Origin: Collimonas arenae
Lineage (GTDB): Bacteria > Pseudomonadota > Gammaproteobacteria > Burkholderiales > Burkholderiaceae_D
DNA length: 64,000 nucleotides
NCBI RefSeq assembly: GCF_001584165.1
Contig: NZ_CP013233.1
Coordinates: 496,001-560,000 of the forward strand
Reading direction: 5' to 3'
The notes under the pieces are model-generated. The model did not search any database and was not told where the DNA came from. It was given only the letters and a program-made list of their open reading frames with translations. The stretch's first letter is position 1; each line of letters opens with the position of its first letter. Shown piece after piece: positions 48,266 through 58,943 of this stretch. The position numbers and the translations under genes are program-made.

Positions 48266-49501
48266 ATGAAGCTTGCCACCCGTGTGTTCCTGATATTTTC
48301 TTCAAGCTATTTCATTTCCTACCTGGCGCGCGGCATCAACTTGCCGCTGGCGCCTCTGCTGAGCAGCGAACTCGGCTTGTCGCCGGCCCAGCTGGGTTTG
48401 CTCACCAGCCTGTATTTCTTCGCCTTCGCGGCTTGCCAGCTGCCGCTGGGCATCCTGCTCGATCGCTTCGGCCCACGCCGGGTGCTGGCCTGTTTACTGT
48501 TGCTGGCCGCAGCCGGGGCGGCGGTCTCAGCCAATGCGCACGGATTCGGCATGCTGATGCTTGGTCGTCTGTTGCTGGGAGTTGGCACTTCGGCATGCCT
48601 GATGGCGGGTCTCAAGGCCATCGTCGCCTGGTTTCCGCAAGATCACTTGCCGTTGATGAATGGCGCCATCTACGCGATTGGCGGGCTGGGCGCCGTAGCG
48701 ACCGGTACACCGATTGCATGGGCGCTAGGCTGGACCAGTTGGCGCGTGTTGTTTGTGGTGGTGGCGGTGCTGATTCTGCTGATAGTGCTGGCGCTATTTA
48801 CGCTGGTCCCGGAAAAGGACGAACAGCATCCGAAGAGCAACCTGGTGGCGCAACTGCGCGATATCGGTGGGATATTCAGGAGTCGCTTGTTCTGGCGAAC
48901 AGCGCCATTGGTGATGGCCAGCCAGGGCGTATTTCTCGGCGTTCAAGGTTTGTGGGCCGGGCCATATCTGCGCGATGTCAGCCAGCTGTCCGCTTCAGCC
49001 GCAGCGAATATCGTGGCGCTGGTCGGTTTGGCGATGGTGTTGGGGGCGGTCGGTTCCGGTTGGCTGGCGCGTCGTTTGCAACAACGTGGGATTTCATTGC
49101 ATATCACGGCGGGCAGCGGGATGTTTCTGTTCATGCTGGTGCAGTTGCTGATCATGCTCGGCGCGCCGCTGCCGAATTGGCTGCTGTGGGGATTGTATGG
49201 TTTGTGCGGTACTGCCGGCGTATTGTCGTATGCGGCGCTGGTACGCGAATTTCCGTCGCATCTGGCGGGGCGCGTCAGCACCGGCCTGACGCTAGTGATT
49301 TTTGCCGGCGCATTTATCGTGCAGTATGGATTTGGCGTGCTGCTCAATCTCTGGCCGCAGGATGGCGGGCGTTATGCAGTTGCCGCGCATCGGACTGCGT
49401 GGCTGATTGCCTTACTGGTGCAGTTGGTTGCGGGTATCTGGTTTTGCCGGCCGCTGCGGAAAACCACAACGCCGGTAACAGATCCGCTTAGCGCAACATG
49501 A
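48266..49501 (+). CDS. MFS transporter
   Basis: A 411-residue major facilitator of twelve helices. The loop 2-3 motif is GILLDRFGPRRVLACL, the usual MFS GxxxDRxGRR form. It belongs to the nitrate/nitrite- or sugar-phosphate-like group by general shape, but the substrate cannot be told. The ATG at 48266 is preferred to a GTG at 48254 because the first helix follows directly. It is divergent from the LysR regulator. Confidence 0.9.
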   Translation: MKLATRVFLIFSSSYFISYLARGINLPLAPLLSSELGLSPAQLGLLTSLYFFAFAACQLPLGILLDRFGPRRVLACLLLLAAAGAAVSANAHGFGMLMLGRLLLGVGTSACLMAGLKAIVAWFPQDHLPLMNGAIYAIGGLGAVATGTPIAWALGWTSWRVLFVVVAVLILLIVLALFTLVPEKDEQHPKSNLVAQLRDIGGIFRSRLFWRTAPLVMASQGVFLGVQGLWAGPYLRDVSQLSASAAANIVALVGLAMVLGAVGSGWLARRLQQRGISLHITAGSGMFLFMLVQLLIMLGAPLPNWLLWGLYGLCGTAGVLSYAALVREFPSHLAGRVSTGLTLVIFAGAFIVQYGFGVLLNLWPQDGGRYAVAAHRTAWLIALLVQLVAGIWFCRPLRKTTTPVTDPLSAT

Positions 49502-50306
49502 ACGACATGGCTGACAGGCTGTTCAAGATGCGCACCGCATATTGCACCGATGGCGCGGCAAATTCGACATTAACGCCGTCGATCCGCTGCAACAGCGGCA
49601 GTTGGCAGAACAGGTCGGCCAAAGCCGGGCTCTGGATTTGCAGGCGGCAGGTAAGCGGCGTTTGCAGGACGAACGGCTTGGCTTGACCGATGGCGGCGAT
49701 TGCCGCTGTGGCATTTTCGCCCAGTAATGCGTTTGCTCGTTGCGGCGACAGTGACACGCCGCTGGTATTGCCATCGGCAGTTTTGATCGCTACCAATTTG
49801 GCGTGCGGGAACAGCGCCTGATTTTCGGCAACGAACACATCGTCGCCGCTGCCGAAAATTACCGGCACACCGAATTCTCCGGCGAGCGCACCGTAGATGC
49901 CGGCTTCGCCGAGCTCCATGTCGTTCAGCCAGACGCGTGAAAATGCGAAGCTGTTGATGGTGTGAGCGAGGATGCCGCGGCTTTGCGAGCGGCCGTGGTA
50001 GCCGACCATCATGACAGCATCCACACCGCTTTCCACGCCGCTCATCATGCCCAGCAGGCGTGGCTTGCCGAGGATGGCGCTGGCGGCTGGATGTAGCAGG
50101 TCCGGCAGCAGGTTGCGGAAGCCGCCGTGCGAATCGTTGACCAGGATTTCACTGGCGCCGCTGGCCAGCGCACCTTCGATGACGGCGTTGGCTTCTGCCG
50201 TCATCAGGCGCCGTGCACGCTCGTACTCGGGATTGCCGGCGCGGGTTTGCTCTGGATGGAAGACACCGGCGATGCCTTCGATATCAACGGAAATCAATAT
50301 TTTCAT
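49488..50306 (-). CDS. M55 family D-aminopeptidase, DppA-like
   Basis: A 272-residue zinc D-aminopeptidase. The start MKILISVDIEGIAGV carries the metal ligands Asp8 and Glu10; NDSHGGFRN and GYHGRSQSRGILAHT carry the His ligands. B. subtilis DppA releases D-Ala from D-Ala peptides. It is the last gene of the peptide-uptake operon, 20 bp after the DmpA gene; its stop overlaps the end of the convergent MFS gene by 14 bp. Confidence 0.93.
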   Translation of the reverse strand: MKILISVDIEGIAGVFHPEQTRAGNPEYERARRLMTAEANAVIEGALASGASEILVNDSHGGFRNLLPDLLHPAASAILGKPRLLGMMSGVESGVDAVMMVGYHGRSQSRGILAHTINSFAFSRVWLNDMELGEAGIYGALAGEFGVPVIFGSGDDVFVAENQALFPHAKLVAIKTADGNTSGVSLSPQRANALLGENATAAIAAIGQAKPFVLQTPLTCRLQIQSPALADLFCQLPLLQRIDGVNVEFAAPSVQYAVRILNSLSAMSFMLR

Positions 50307-50326
50307 GAGGTGCTTTTGAGAGGGAA

Positions 50327-51361
50327 CTAAGCCGGAAGATTGGCCGAGGCGTCGCGCAGCGACTGGCGTTGATGACCGTCGCGACCGGTTACGGTTTCGG
50401 CCGCAAACAAGGCGTTGACGATTGCCTGCTCGGTGCTGTCAACCACTGCTTCGAACAAGGGATCGAGAAAACTGTCGTGCAAGGATGCGCTTTGATGCAT
50501 CGCCTGATCCGGGCGATACGGCAGGGTTTGTGCAGTGGAAAAGGCCAGCGCCAGGTCGCCGCTGCCGTGGCCGTAAATCGAACCGGTGCGGCCAAGGCCG
50601 ACGCCGCAGCGGGTTGCCAATCGGCCCAGCTGGCGCGCATCGAGCGGCGCATCGGTAGCGATGATCATGATGATCGAACCCATTTCAGGGACATCTTCCA
50701 GCGGCTGCCGCAAGCGCAGCAATTCTTCGCCGACGCGACGTCCCGCCAGCGTCAGCGCCGCCAGCTTGCCGAAATTCGATAGCACCAGTGCACCAACGCA
50801 ATACTGCTTGCCGCCGACTTGCGCCAAGCGTGAGGCCGAACCGATGCCGCCCTTGAGTTCGAAGCTCGACATGCCGCGTCCGGCGCCGACTGCACCCTGT
50901 GCAAAATCGGCGGCGGCAGCGGACAAGGCTTGCCGGTAATGATCGGCAGTGATCGCCAGCGCCTGGATATCGTTCAGGTAGCCGTCATTGCATTCGAATA
51001 CCAGCGGATTGACGGTTGGATCGCTGCGGCCGATTTCCGGGTTGTCGCCGATGGCAGAAACGATCTGGGCGGTGGCGACGCTGCCGACCGACAGGGTATT
51101 GGTCAGCGCAATCGGCGTCTCCAGTACGCCCAGTTCCTGCACCTGCACCAGGCCGATGCTTTTGCCGAAACCGTTGAATACGGTAGCGGCTGCCGGCACC
51201 TTGTCGCGGAACGGATCGCCGCCATGCGGACGGATCACGGTGACTCCGGTCTGGATCGATCCTTGCGCCAGTGTCGCGTGGCCTACCGTTACGCCGGCCA
51301 CATCGCTGATGGCGTTGAGCGGGCCGGCAGGCAACGCGCCGATATGAGGGATGTTCAGCAT
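50327..51361 (-). CDS. P1 (DmpA) family aminopeptidase/D-esterase
   Basis: A 344-residue self-processing N-terminal nucleophile hydrolase. The start NAISDVAGVTVGHATL and the processing region GAGRGMSSFELKGGIGSASRL are diagnostic; the Ser of GSAS is the likely nucleophile exposed by cleavage. Family members act on L-aminoacyl peptides, D-amino-acid amides or beta-peptides such as carnosine. It shares one base with the permease gene upstream, so it is coupled to the transporter. Confidence 0.93.
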   Translation of the reverse strand: MLNIPHIGALPAGPLNAISDVAGVTVGHATLAQGSIQTGVTVIRPHGGDPFRDKVPAAATVFNGFGKSIGLVQVQELGVLETPIALTNTLSVGSVATAQIVSAIGDNPEIGRSDPTVNPLVFECNDGYLNDIQALAITADHYRQALSAAAADFAQGAVGAGRGMSSFELKGGIGSASRLAQVGGKQYCVGALVLSNFGKLAALTLAGRRVGEELLRLRQPLEDVPEMGSIIMIIATDAPLDARQLGRLATRCGVGLGRTGSIYGHGSGDLALAFSTAQTLPYRPDQAMHQSASLHDSFLDPLFEAVVDSTEQAIVNALFAAETVTGRDGHQRQSLRDASANLPA

Positions 51362-52290
51362 CAGCGACGGTCGATCTTCGGGTCCAGTGCGTCGCGCAAG
51401 CCATCACCCAACAGATTGAAGGCCAGCACCGTCAGGAAAATCGCCAGGCTAGGGAACACGGCGATATGCGGCGCCGTCATCATGTCGGCGCGCGCTTCGT
51501 TGAGCATCGCGCCCCATTCCGGCATTGGCGGCTGCGCGCCCATGCCGAGGAACGACAGGCTGGCGGCGGTGATGATCGAAGTGCCGATACGCATCGTGAA
51601 GTACACCACCACGGCCGACACTGTGCCAGGGAAAATATGGCGCAGGATGATGGTGCGGTCATTGGCGCCGATACTGCGCACCGCTTCGATAAAGGTCAGA
51701 TGCTTCAGCGCCAGCGTGTTGCCGCGCACCAGGCGGGCGAAGGTCGGGATGCTGAAGATGGCGACCGCGACGATCACGTTAGACATGCCGTTACCGAGGA
51801 TCGCGACGATGCCGATCGCCAGCAGGATGCCTGGGAAGGCGAACAGCACGTCGCAGATGCGCATGATGATGCGATCGGCCCAGCCTTCGTAATAACCGGC
51901 GATCAGGCCCATCAAGGTCCCGATCACGGCACCGACGGCGACCGAGGAGAAGCCGGCGGTCAGCGAAATGCGGGTGCCCATCAGGATGCGGCTGAAGATG
52001 TCGCGTCCGAGCGAGTCGACGCCGAACCAATGCGCCAGCGACGGCCCAGCATTCAAGGCGTCATAATCGAAATAATTTTCGGGATCGTAAGGCACTAACC
52101 AGGGCGCGGCAATCGCGACCACGATTAGCAACAGTACGAAACAGCCGGCGGCCACCGCTAGATGCTGTTTCTTGAATTTGCGCCAGAATTCGCTCCAAGG
52201 CGTGCGGATGGAATTTGGCAGCGGCGCAGCAGCGACAGCGCTGGTGACTGGAGAGAGAGGGCTTGATGGAGTAGTCACGGGCGGCCTCAT
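51361..52290 (-). CDS. gsiD: Peptide/glutathione ABC permease, GsiD/DppC-like
   Basis: A 309-residue inner-membrane subunit. About 40 cytoplasmic residues precede the first helix, then come [18 protein letters not shown] and GTDxxGRD-type [19 protein letters not shown], and the EAA loop [20 protein letters not shown]. It overlaps the gsiC stop by 4 bp. Confidence 0.92.
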   Translation of the reverse strand: MRPPVTTPSSPLSPVTSAVAAAPLPNSIRTPWSEFWRKFKKQHLAVAAGCFVLLLIVVAIAAPWLVPYDPENYFDYDALNAGPSLAHWFGVDSLGRDIFSRILMGTRISLTAGFSSVAVGAVIGTLMGLIAGYYEGWADRIIMRICDVLFAFPGILLAIGIVAILGNGMSNVIVAVAIFSIPTFARLVRGNTLALKHLTFIEAVRSIGANDRTIILRHIFPGTVSAVVVYFTMRIGTSIITAASLSFLGMGAQPPMPEWGAMLNEARADMMTAPHIAVFPSLAIFLTVLAFNLLGDGLRDALDPKIDRR

Positions 52291-53207
52291 TTGTAACGGA
52301 TGCTCGGATTGATGACGGCGTACAGCACGTCGACAATCAGATTGATAAAGATGAATTCCAGCGAGAACAGCAGGATCTCGGCCTGGATGATTGGATAGTC
52401 GCGCATCTCGACGGCGTCGATCAGCAAACGCCCCATGCCGGGCCAGTTGAACACTTTCTCGACCACGATCGAACCGCCCAGCAGGAAGCCGAATTGCAGC
52501 CCCATCATCGTGACGACTGGAATCAGCGAGTTGCGCAGGCAGTGCTTGAGCACCACGACCATTTCCGACAAGCCCTTGGCGCGGGCGGTGCGGACAAAAT
52601 CTTCCTGCAGGATTTCAACGAACGAGGAACGGGTAAAACGCGCCATCACTGCTGCTACCGCGGCGCCGAGTGTCAGCGACGGCAGGATGTAATGGCGCCA
52701 GCTGTCGGCGCCGATAGTCGGCAGCCAGCCCAGCTTCACGGAAAACAGTTCCATCAGCAGCATGCCGAGCGCAAACGATGGAAACGAAATACCTGATACG
52801 GCGAGTGTCATGCCAAGCCGGTCCGGCCATTCATTGCGCCACACCGCCGAGACGATGCCGATGAACAGACCGAACAATACCGCCCACACCATACTGGTCA
52901 CGGTCAGCCAGAAGGTTGGCCAGAAGCGTTCGGCAATCTCGGCGCTGACCGGGCGCTTGGTGCGCAGCGAGGTGCCGAAGTCGCCACGCACGGCGTTGCT
53001 AAAGTAGCTGATGAATTGTTCATGCATCGGTTTGTCCAGACCGAGGTCGTGCCGGATCAGCTCCACGGTCTGGGAGTCTGCTTCAGGTCCGGCGACCAGC
53101 CGCGCCGGATCGCCCGGCAGCAGGTGGACAAACAGGAATACCATGACTGCCACAATCAGCAAGGTCGGTATCAGGCCCATCAGGCGTTTTAGTACGTAAG
53201 GAAACAT
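52287..53207 (-). CDS. gsiC: Peptide/glutathione ABC permease, GsiC/DppB-like
   Basis: A 306-residue inner-membrane subunit. It begins [20 protein letters not shown], with [30 protein letters not shown] and the EAA loop [20 protein letters not shown]. Helix pattern and length match DppB/GsiC. A repeat element separates it from the binding-protein gene. Confidence 0.92.
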   Translation of the reverse strand: MFPYVLKRLMGLIPTLLIVAVMVFLFVHLLPGDPARLVAGPEADSQTVELIRHDLGLDKPMHEQFISYFSNAVRGDFGTSLRTKRPVSAEIAERFWPTFWLTVTSMVWAVLFGLFIGIVSAVWRNEWPDRLGMTLAVSGISFPSFALGMLLMELFSVKLGWLPTIGADSWRHYILPSLTLGAAVAAVMARFTRSSFVEILQEDFVRTARAKGLSEMVVVLKHCLRNSLIPVVTMMGLQFGFLLGGSIVVEKVFNWPGMGRLLIDAVEMRDYPIIQAEILLFSLEFIFINLIVDVLYAVINPSIRYK

Positions 53208-53283
53208 GGGGCGCTCGGGTAATTGGCCAAACTGCGGCGATAGAATCTATTTGCTGGAAATTTCTACTGCATCTCAACGACAC

Positions 53284-53398
53284 CGTCATTCCCGCGAACG
53301 CGGGAATCCATTTTTTGCAATCGCCAGGGCAATCTCAATGCGAGTCCTGGTGTTAAACCAATGCAGTAACCTGGATCCCCGCGTTCGCGGGGATGACG
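53284..53398. repeat. 115-bp inverted repeat of the CGTCATTCCCGCG family
   Basis: Arms of 26 bp lie at 53284-53309 and 53373-53398 and are imperfect inverted copies; each is itself palindromic. The core of 63 bp is not related to that of the copy in ctaA. It lies between gsiB and gsiC. Confidence 0.88.
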
Positions 53399-53411
53399 GG
53401 TTTGACTAAAA

Positions 53412-54965
53412 TTACTTCAGTTCAATTTCATCGAAATTAAACGATCCGTCAGGCATGACATAAATGCCCTTCAGGCTCTTGCTGCGTGCATATAACAACT
53501 TCTCGGTAACCAGGAAAGCCCACGGTGCATCTTTCCAGATTTCCGTTTGCGCATCCTTGTAGAGCGCGGTCTTTTCGGTGCGATCGGTGGTGGTCAGCGC
53601 CTTGGCGATATCTGCATCAACCTTGTCGTTCTTGTAGTAAGCAGTATTGAAAAGCTTAGGCGGGAACGATTCGGATGCCAGCAAAGGACGCAGGCCCCAA
53701 TCGGCTTCACCGGTCGAGGACGACCAGCCGGTGTAGTACATGCGTACCGGGGCAGTTGCCGGATTCGGTGCGCTTTCCACTTTCTCCACGCGTTGGCCAG
53801 CTTCCAGCGCCATTACCTTGGCCTTGATGCCGACCTGCGCCAGTTGCTGCTGCACGAACTGGATGACTTTCTGTGCAGTGGTGTGGTTGTAGGCCGACCA
53901 CAACTCAGTTTCGAAACCGTTCGGATAACCGGCTTCAGCCAGCAATTGCTTTGCCTTCTTCGGGTCGTAAGGCCATGGCCCGGTCTTCAGTGCATAGTCG
54001 ACGCCTTGTGGCAGCACGCCATCCTGCGGCATCGCGTAACCGGAGAACGCAACCTTGACCAGCGCATCCTTGTTGATCGCGTAGTTGATCGCTTGTCGTA
54101 CCTTCGGATTGTCGAAAGGCTTTTGCAGCACATTCATCGAGAGGTAACGCTGGATGATGGATGGCGAAGTGATCAGGTCCAGGTTCGGCTTGCCCTTCAG
54201 CAGTTCGGCTTGCTCGTACGGCAGCGGGAAGGCGAATTGCGCTTCGCCGGTCTGCATGATGGCGCTGCGGGTATTGTTGTCGACCACCGGTTTCCAGGTA
54301 ATGCTGTCGATCTTCGGATAACCCTTCTTCCAGTAGCCGTCGAACTTGCTGACCTTCAGATAGTCGGTCTGCTTCCATTCTTCAAATTTGAACGGGCCGG
54401 TGCCGACCGGATGGAAAGCGATATCCTTGTTGCCGTATTTCTTGAGCGCAGTTGGCGAAATCATCGCAGCCGAGGAGTGCGCCAGCGTGTTGATGAACGG
54501 CGAGAACGGTTCTTTCAGCGTGATCTTGACTTCGTAATCGTTGACGATGTCGACCTTGGAAATGCGGTTGAACAGATTGAAACGCTTGAGCTTGTTGTCC
54601 GGATTGATGACCCGTTCCAGCGACATCTTCACTGCATCAGCCTTGAAATCGGTGCCGTCCTGGAACTTCACGCCCTTGCGCAGGCGGATGGTGTAGACCA
54701 GGCCGTCCTTGCTGACTTCATAGCTTTCGGCCAGCACATTGACCAGTTTCAAATCCTTGTCGAAGCCGAACAGGCCCTGGTAGAAAGACTTGATCGCCGC
54801 TTGCGACAGTGTGTCGTTGCTGTCGTAGGGATCCAGTGTGGTGAAGGTCGAGGCGACCGCCAGCGTGACGTCCTTGGCAGCAAAGACCTGGCCGGCCGTG
54901 AATTGGGCGGTCAGTGCAACGGCAGTGGTAGCGAGGACCTTGCCGACATATCGAGTAGTGCGCAT
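53412..54965 (-). CDS. gsiB: Peptide/glutathione-binding protein, GsiB-like
   Basis: A 517-residue periplasmic substrate-binding protein (SBP family 5). The signal peptide ends at VFA-AKD (about residue 30). Signatures are [53 protein letters not shown] and [14 protein letters not shown]. The gene order with iaaA, gsiA, gsiC and gsiD matches the E. coli glutathione importer, so glutathione is the likely substrate, although dipeptides are possible. Confidence 0.9.
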   Translation of the reverse strand: MRTTRYVGKVLATTAVALTAQFTAGQVFAAKDVTLAVASTFTTLDPYDSNDTLSQAAIKSFYQGLFGFDKDLKLVNVLAESYEVSKDGLVYTIRLRKGVKFQDGTDFKADAVKMSLERVINPDNKLKRFNLFNRISKVDIVNDYEVKITLKEPFSPFINTLAHSSAAMISPTALKKYGNKDIAFHPVGTGPFKFEEWKQTDYLKVSKFDGYWKKGYPKIDSITWKPVVDNNTRSAIMQTGEAQFAFPLPYEQAELLKGKPNLDLITSPSIIQRYLSMNVLQKPFDNPKVRQAINYAINKDALVKVAFSGYAMPQDGVLPQGVDYALKTGPWPYDPKKAKQLLAEAGYPNGFETELWSAYNHTTAQKVIQFVQQQLAQVGIKAKVMALEAGQRVEKVESAPNPATAPVRMYYTGWSSSTGEADWGLRPLLASESFPPKLFNTAYYKNDKVDADIAKALTTTDRTEKTALYKDAQTEIWKDAPWAFLVTEKLLYARSKSLKGIYVMPDGSFNFDEIELK

Positions 54966-55029
54966 GTGTTACTCCCCTGGTTCAAAGATCAATGAAGGTA
55001 GACAAACAAAGCAAAAAAACACTTACAAA

Positions 55030-56897
55030 TTAAAAAGCGCCGGAAATCCGGTGGGTTGCTACAAAGTGTCCGGGGCCGACCTGTTTCAACGGTTCGACTA
55101 CGGGCAGGTCATCTATATTGCGGATCGGGCTGGGTATCTCTTCCGGCAGCATCTCGCGCTTGCGATGACGCTGGTTCGGATCGGCAACCGGCACCGCCGC
55201 CATCAGCTTCTTGGTATATGGGTGTTGCGGGTTTTCAAAGATCGCACGGCGCGGCCGATCTCGACAATCTGGCCGAGATACATCACCGCCACCCGGTGGC
55301 TGATGCGTTCCACCACGGCCATGTCGTGCGAAATGAAGATGAATGAAATGCCCAGTTCCTGCTGCAGGTCCAGCATCAGGTTGACGATCTGCGCCTGGAT
55401 CGAAACGTCGAGTGCCGATACCGATTCATCGGCGATGACGATCTTCGGATTCAACGCCAAGGCGCGAGCGATACAGATGCGCTGCCGCTGGCCGCCCGAG
55501 AATTCGTGCGGATAACGTTGCGCGTGTTCCGGCAGCAGGCCGACGCGCTGCAGCAGCGCCGCCACTTTTTCTTGCGCGCCTTCGGCCATGCCGTGCACCA
55601 GCAGCGGTTCCATGATGGAGTAGCCGACGGTCAGGCGCGGATCGAGCGAGGCAAACGGGTCCTGGAAAATGAACTGGATTTCGCGGCGCAGCGAGCGCAA
55701 TTCCGAACGCGGCAACTTGGCCAGATCACGGCCGCCGAATTCGACGCTGCCGCTGGTGATGTCGACCAGTCGCAATAGTGAACGGCCGGTGGTCGATTTA
55801 CCGCAACCGGATTCGCCAACCAGCGCCAGCGTCTCGCCCGGATACAGATCGAAATTGATTTGTTCAACCGCATGCACGCGTTGTTTGACACGGCTGAAGA
55901 TGCCGCTCTTGACGTCGAAACGCGTGGTCAGGTTGCGCACTTTCAGCAATGGCTGCTGTTGCGGATCTGCGCCTGGAATAGTGCGGATGATCTTGGCTTC
56001 TTCGGCAAGGTCGGGATTGATGGTTGCAGTGTCACCGACAATCGCGATGCGCTCCGGCAGATCGGTGCCGTGCATTGCTCCCAGGCGCGGCACCGCTGCC
56101 AGCAAGGCGCGTGTGTAAGGATGCTGTGGCGCTTCGAAAATCGCATGGACATTGTTTTCCTCGACCTTCTCACCGCGGCACATGACCACCACGCGATCGG
56201 CAATCTCGGCCACCACGCCCATATCGTGCGTGATGAAGATCACCGCCATCTGCATCTCATCCTGCAACGCCCGGATCAGTTGCAGGATCTGCGCCTGGAT
56301 CGTGACGTCGAGTGCGGTAGTCGGTTCGTCGGCGATCAGCAGCGACGGTTTGCACGACAGCGCCATCGCAATCATCACCCGTTGCCGCATGCCGCCGGAG
56401 AGTTGGTGCGGATGACGATCCAGGATGCGCCTTGCTTCCGGGATGCGCACAATTTCCAGCATGCGCAAGGCTTCGGCGCGCGCCTCGGCCATGCTCTTGC
56501 CCTGATGCAGGCGGATCGATTCGGCAATTTGCTCGCCGACCGTGAACACTGGGTTGAGCGAGGTCATCGGCTCCTGGAAAATCATGGCGATTTCCGAGCC
56601 GCGGATGTGGCGCATGGTGCTCTGGTCGGCGTTGGCCAGATCGATAGTGCTGCCATCTCGGCGTTGGAAATTCATGGTGGAGCCGCTGATCTTGCCGCCG
56701 CCGTAGTCGATCAGGCGCATGATCGATTGCGAAGACACCGATTTGCCCGAGCCGGATTCGCCGACGATCGCCAGCGTTTCACCGGCATCGATATGGAAGG
56801 ACAGGTTGCGTACCGCATCCACCCGGCGTTCGGAGGTGGTGAAACTGACGTTCATCTGATCTACTGTCAGTATCCGGCGTGCTGTTTGATTGTTCAT
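55030..56897 (-). CDS. gsiA: Glutathione/peptide importer ATPase with two ABC domains, GsiA-like (frameshifted)
   Basis: About 622 residues with two ATPase units. The first has [32 protein letters not shown] and [12 protein letters not shown]; the second [32 protein letters not shown] and [12 protein letters not shown]. The fusion is characteristic of GsiA (DppD and DppF are separate). The frame breaks at 55253-55254; adding one base gives the C-terminus [19 protein letters not shown] and onward to a stop at 55030, extending the protein by about 70 residues. Confidence 0.92.
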
Positions 56898-56947
56898 GTA
56901 ATCACTTCCTTCTGCGGCTGTGTCGTTTCGCGCATCATCTGTGCTTG

Positions 56948-57937
56948 TTACTTGTAAATTGCCGTCACCGGAGCTGCGCCAACCTTGGCGTAACCGCGAT
57001 ACATGCCTTCGGTATTGAACGGCAGCGTGACGTTGCCCTGGGCATCGATGGCGATCAGGCCGCCGCGTCCGTTGTAACGCGGCAGCAGTTCCATGACCAC
57101 TTGATCGGCTGCGTCCTGCAACGATGCACCGGCATATTCCATGCGTGCCGAAATATCGTAGGCGGCAACAGTGCGCATGAATGCTTCGCCGGTGCCGGTG
57201 GTGGAAATGGCAGCAGTGCGGTTGTTGGCATAGCAGCCGGCGCCGATCAGCGGCGAATCGCCGACGCGGCCGACACGCTTGTTGGTGATGCCGCCGGTCG
57301 AGGTGGCGGCCGCCAGGTTGCCGTGCATATCGAGCGCAACGGCGCCAACGGTGCCGAATTTGTTATCGGGATCGATTGGTGCAATTTCTGCCGCTGTCTT
57401 TGCTGCGGCCTGGCTGGCAGCGTCATGATCGAGCAGTAGCATGCCGCCTTTTTCCTGAGCGCGCAGCCATTGCGCGTGGCGCGCTTCGGTATGAAAGTAT
57501 TCCGGCTCTACCAATGCCACGCCATGTTCGGCGACGAAGCTTTCAGCGCCGGCGCCGACCAGCAGGATGTGTTCGCTATGTTCCATGACAGCACGCGCCG
57601 CCCGTATCGGGTTGCGCACGTGCGCCACGTTGGCAACGGCGCCAGCAGCCAGTGTTGCGCCATCCATGATCGCCGCATCCAGTTCGTGCGTGCCGGCGTG
57701 TGTGTAGACCGCGCCTTTGCCGGCGTTGAACAGCGGGCAGTCTTCCAGCATGCTGACTGCGCTGGAGACGGCGTCGAGCGCGCTGCCGCCGCCAGCCAGG
57801 ATCGCCTGGGCGGTGCTGAGAATGTCTGTCAGTGCCGCGTGATAGGCCTTTTCCTGTTCGCTATTCATGGCGCTACGCAGGATGGTGCCGGCGCCGCCGT
57901 GGATGGCGATGGTGGCGATGCTGTTTGGTGTACTCAC
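56948..57937 (-). CDS. iaaA: Isoaspartyl peptidase/L-asparaginase
   Basis: A 329-residue N-terminal nucleophile hydrolase that cleaves isoaspartyl dipeptides and asparagine. The start segment [15 protein letters not shown] and the self-cleavage site before the catalytic Thr in [24 protein letters not shown] define it. In E. coli iaaA precedes gsiABCD, as here. The start is a GTG at 57937, right at the end of the rpiR gene, so it is translationally coupled; a longer frame upstream overlaps rpiR and is not used. Confidence 0.93.
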   Translation of the reverse strand: MSTPNSIATIAIHGGAGTILRSAMNSEQEKAYHAALTDILSTAQAILAGGGSALDAVSSAVSMLEDCPLFNAGKGAVYTHAGTHELDAAIMDGATLAAGAVANVAHVRNPIRAARAVMEHSEHILLVGAGAESFVAEHGVALVEPEYFHTEARHAQWLRAQEKGGMLLLDHDAASQAAAKTAAEIAPIDPDNKFGTVGAVALDMHGNLAAATSTGGITNKRVGRVGDSPLIGAGCYANNRTAAISTTGTGEAFMRTVAAYDISARMEYAGASLQDAADQVVMELLPRYNGRGGLIAIDAQGNVTLPFNTEGMYRGYAKVGAAPVTAIYK

Positions 57938-57938
57938 T

Positions 57939-58943
57939 TTATTTCGCTTTCGATACGGATTTGGTGATTGTCGCTGTGGTTGCCACGCCGGTTGCCTTCT
58001 TGACGCCGACAGCCTTGGCTGCCGCTCTGGCAGGACGCGCATTGGATTTGTTTTTGCCGTCCGGATAATGCAGCCAGGGCAAAACGAATTCAGTCATTTG
58101 CGATGCTGCATGCACTGAGCGATTGGCGCGATGCGCCACGGCGTCGCATACCGCCTGGATCAGCGCCAGCGCGGCGGCATCCGAGGTGGGCGACAACTGT
58201 CGTTCGGTCTGTGCGTATAACGTGATGTCGGCCAGCGGCACCAATGGCGATGTCGGCGCATCGGTGATTGCCAGCACTTGCGCCTGGCGTTCCTTGGCGC
58301 GTGTGGTCAACGTCAGCGTATCGGTGACATAGCGCGGAAACGCCAGCGCAATGACCAGGTCGCGCTGGTCGATCTTGAAGAATTGACGTCCGGCCTGCGA
58401 TGGACCGCCAGGGCCTGCCACAGACATCACGGTGCGGCAATACGGTTCTAGCGCGTGCGCCATGATGCCAGCCAGATGGCCGCTGGCGCCGAAGCCGAGG
58501 ATGTAGATGCGCTCGGCGTTGAGGATCATGTTGACCGCCTGGTCGCATTGGGCTGGCGACAGTGCGCGACAGGTAGCTTCCAGGTTCTGGATATCGGCAG
58601 TCAGGGCGGCGGCGATGATTTCGGCGCTGGTGGCGGGACGCTGCACTTGGTCGCGCAATTTTTCGACCGGCGCCAGCGAAGACGCGAAACCTTGCACCAG
58701 CGCCGCCCGGAACGCCGGATAGCCATCGAAGCCGAGGGCGTGGGCAAAGCGATTGGCCGTCGCTAGCGATACGCCGACGGCGTCTGCCAGTTCATCGATG
58801 GTCATGGTGGCGGCACGGAATACATTGGCCAGCACATAATCGGCAGCCTTGCGATGCGCTTTGGATAACTCGGGATACACCTTGCCGATGCCGGCAGCGA
58901 CGGCGCTTTCACGTTGCCATGTTGTTATTGCGGAGTGTTGCAC
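57939..58943 (-). CDS. RpiR/MurR-family regulator with SIS domain
   Basis: A 334-residue regulator. The N-terminal HTH-6 domain is at about residues 20-90 (IDELADAVGVSLATANRFAHALGF) and the SIS sugar-phosphate-binding domain at about 120-260 (ERIYILGFGASGHLAGIMAHALEP). The last 35 residues are Lys/Ala/Thr-rich (RPARAAAKAVGVKKATG onward), which the family normally lacks. It heads the iaaA-gsi-dmpA-dppA operon and very probably controls it; the ligand may be an amino-sugar or peptide-derived compound (inference). Confidence 0.9.
   Translation of the reverse strand: MQHSAITTWQRESAVAAGIGKVYPELSKAHRKAADYVLANVFRAATMTIDELADAVGVSLATANRFAHALGFDGYPAFRAALVQGFASSLAPVEKLRDQVQRPATSAEIIAAALTADIQNLEATCRALSPAQCDQAVNMILNAERIYILGFGASGHLAGIMAHALEPYCRTVMSVAGPGGPSQAGRQFFKIDQRDLVIALAFPRYVTDTLTLTTRAKERQAQVLAITDAPTSPLVPLADITLYAQTERQLSPTSDAAALALIQAVCDAVAHRANRSVHAASQMTEFVLPWLHYPDGKNKSNARPARAAAKAVGVKKATGVATTATITKSVSKAK

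Noticed and set aside
48043..49491. A 482-residue plus-strand frame overlapping the MFS gene
   Set aside because: Out-of-frame shadow; the MFS frame has helices and the family motif, while this one is rich in Arg, Gly and Ser without structure.
53547..54995. A 482-residue plus-strand frame opposite gsiB
   Set aside because: Antisense of a well-defined binding protein.
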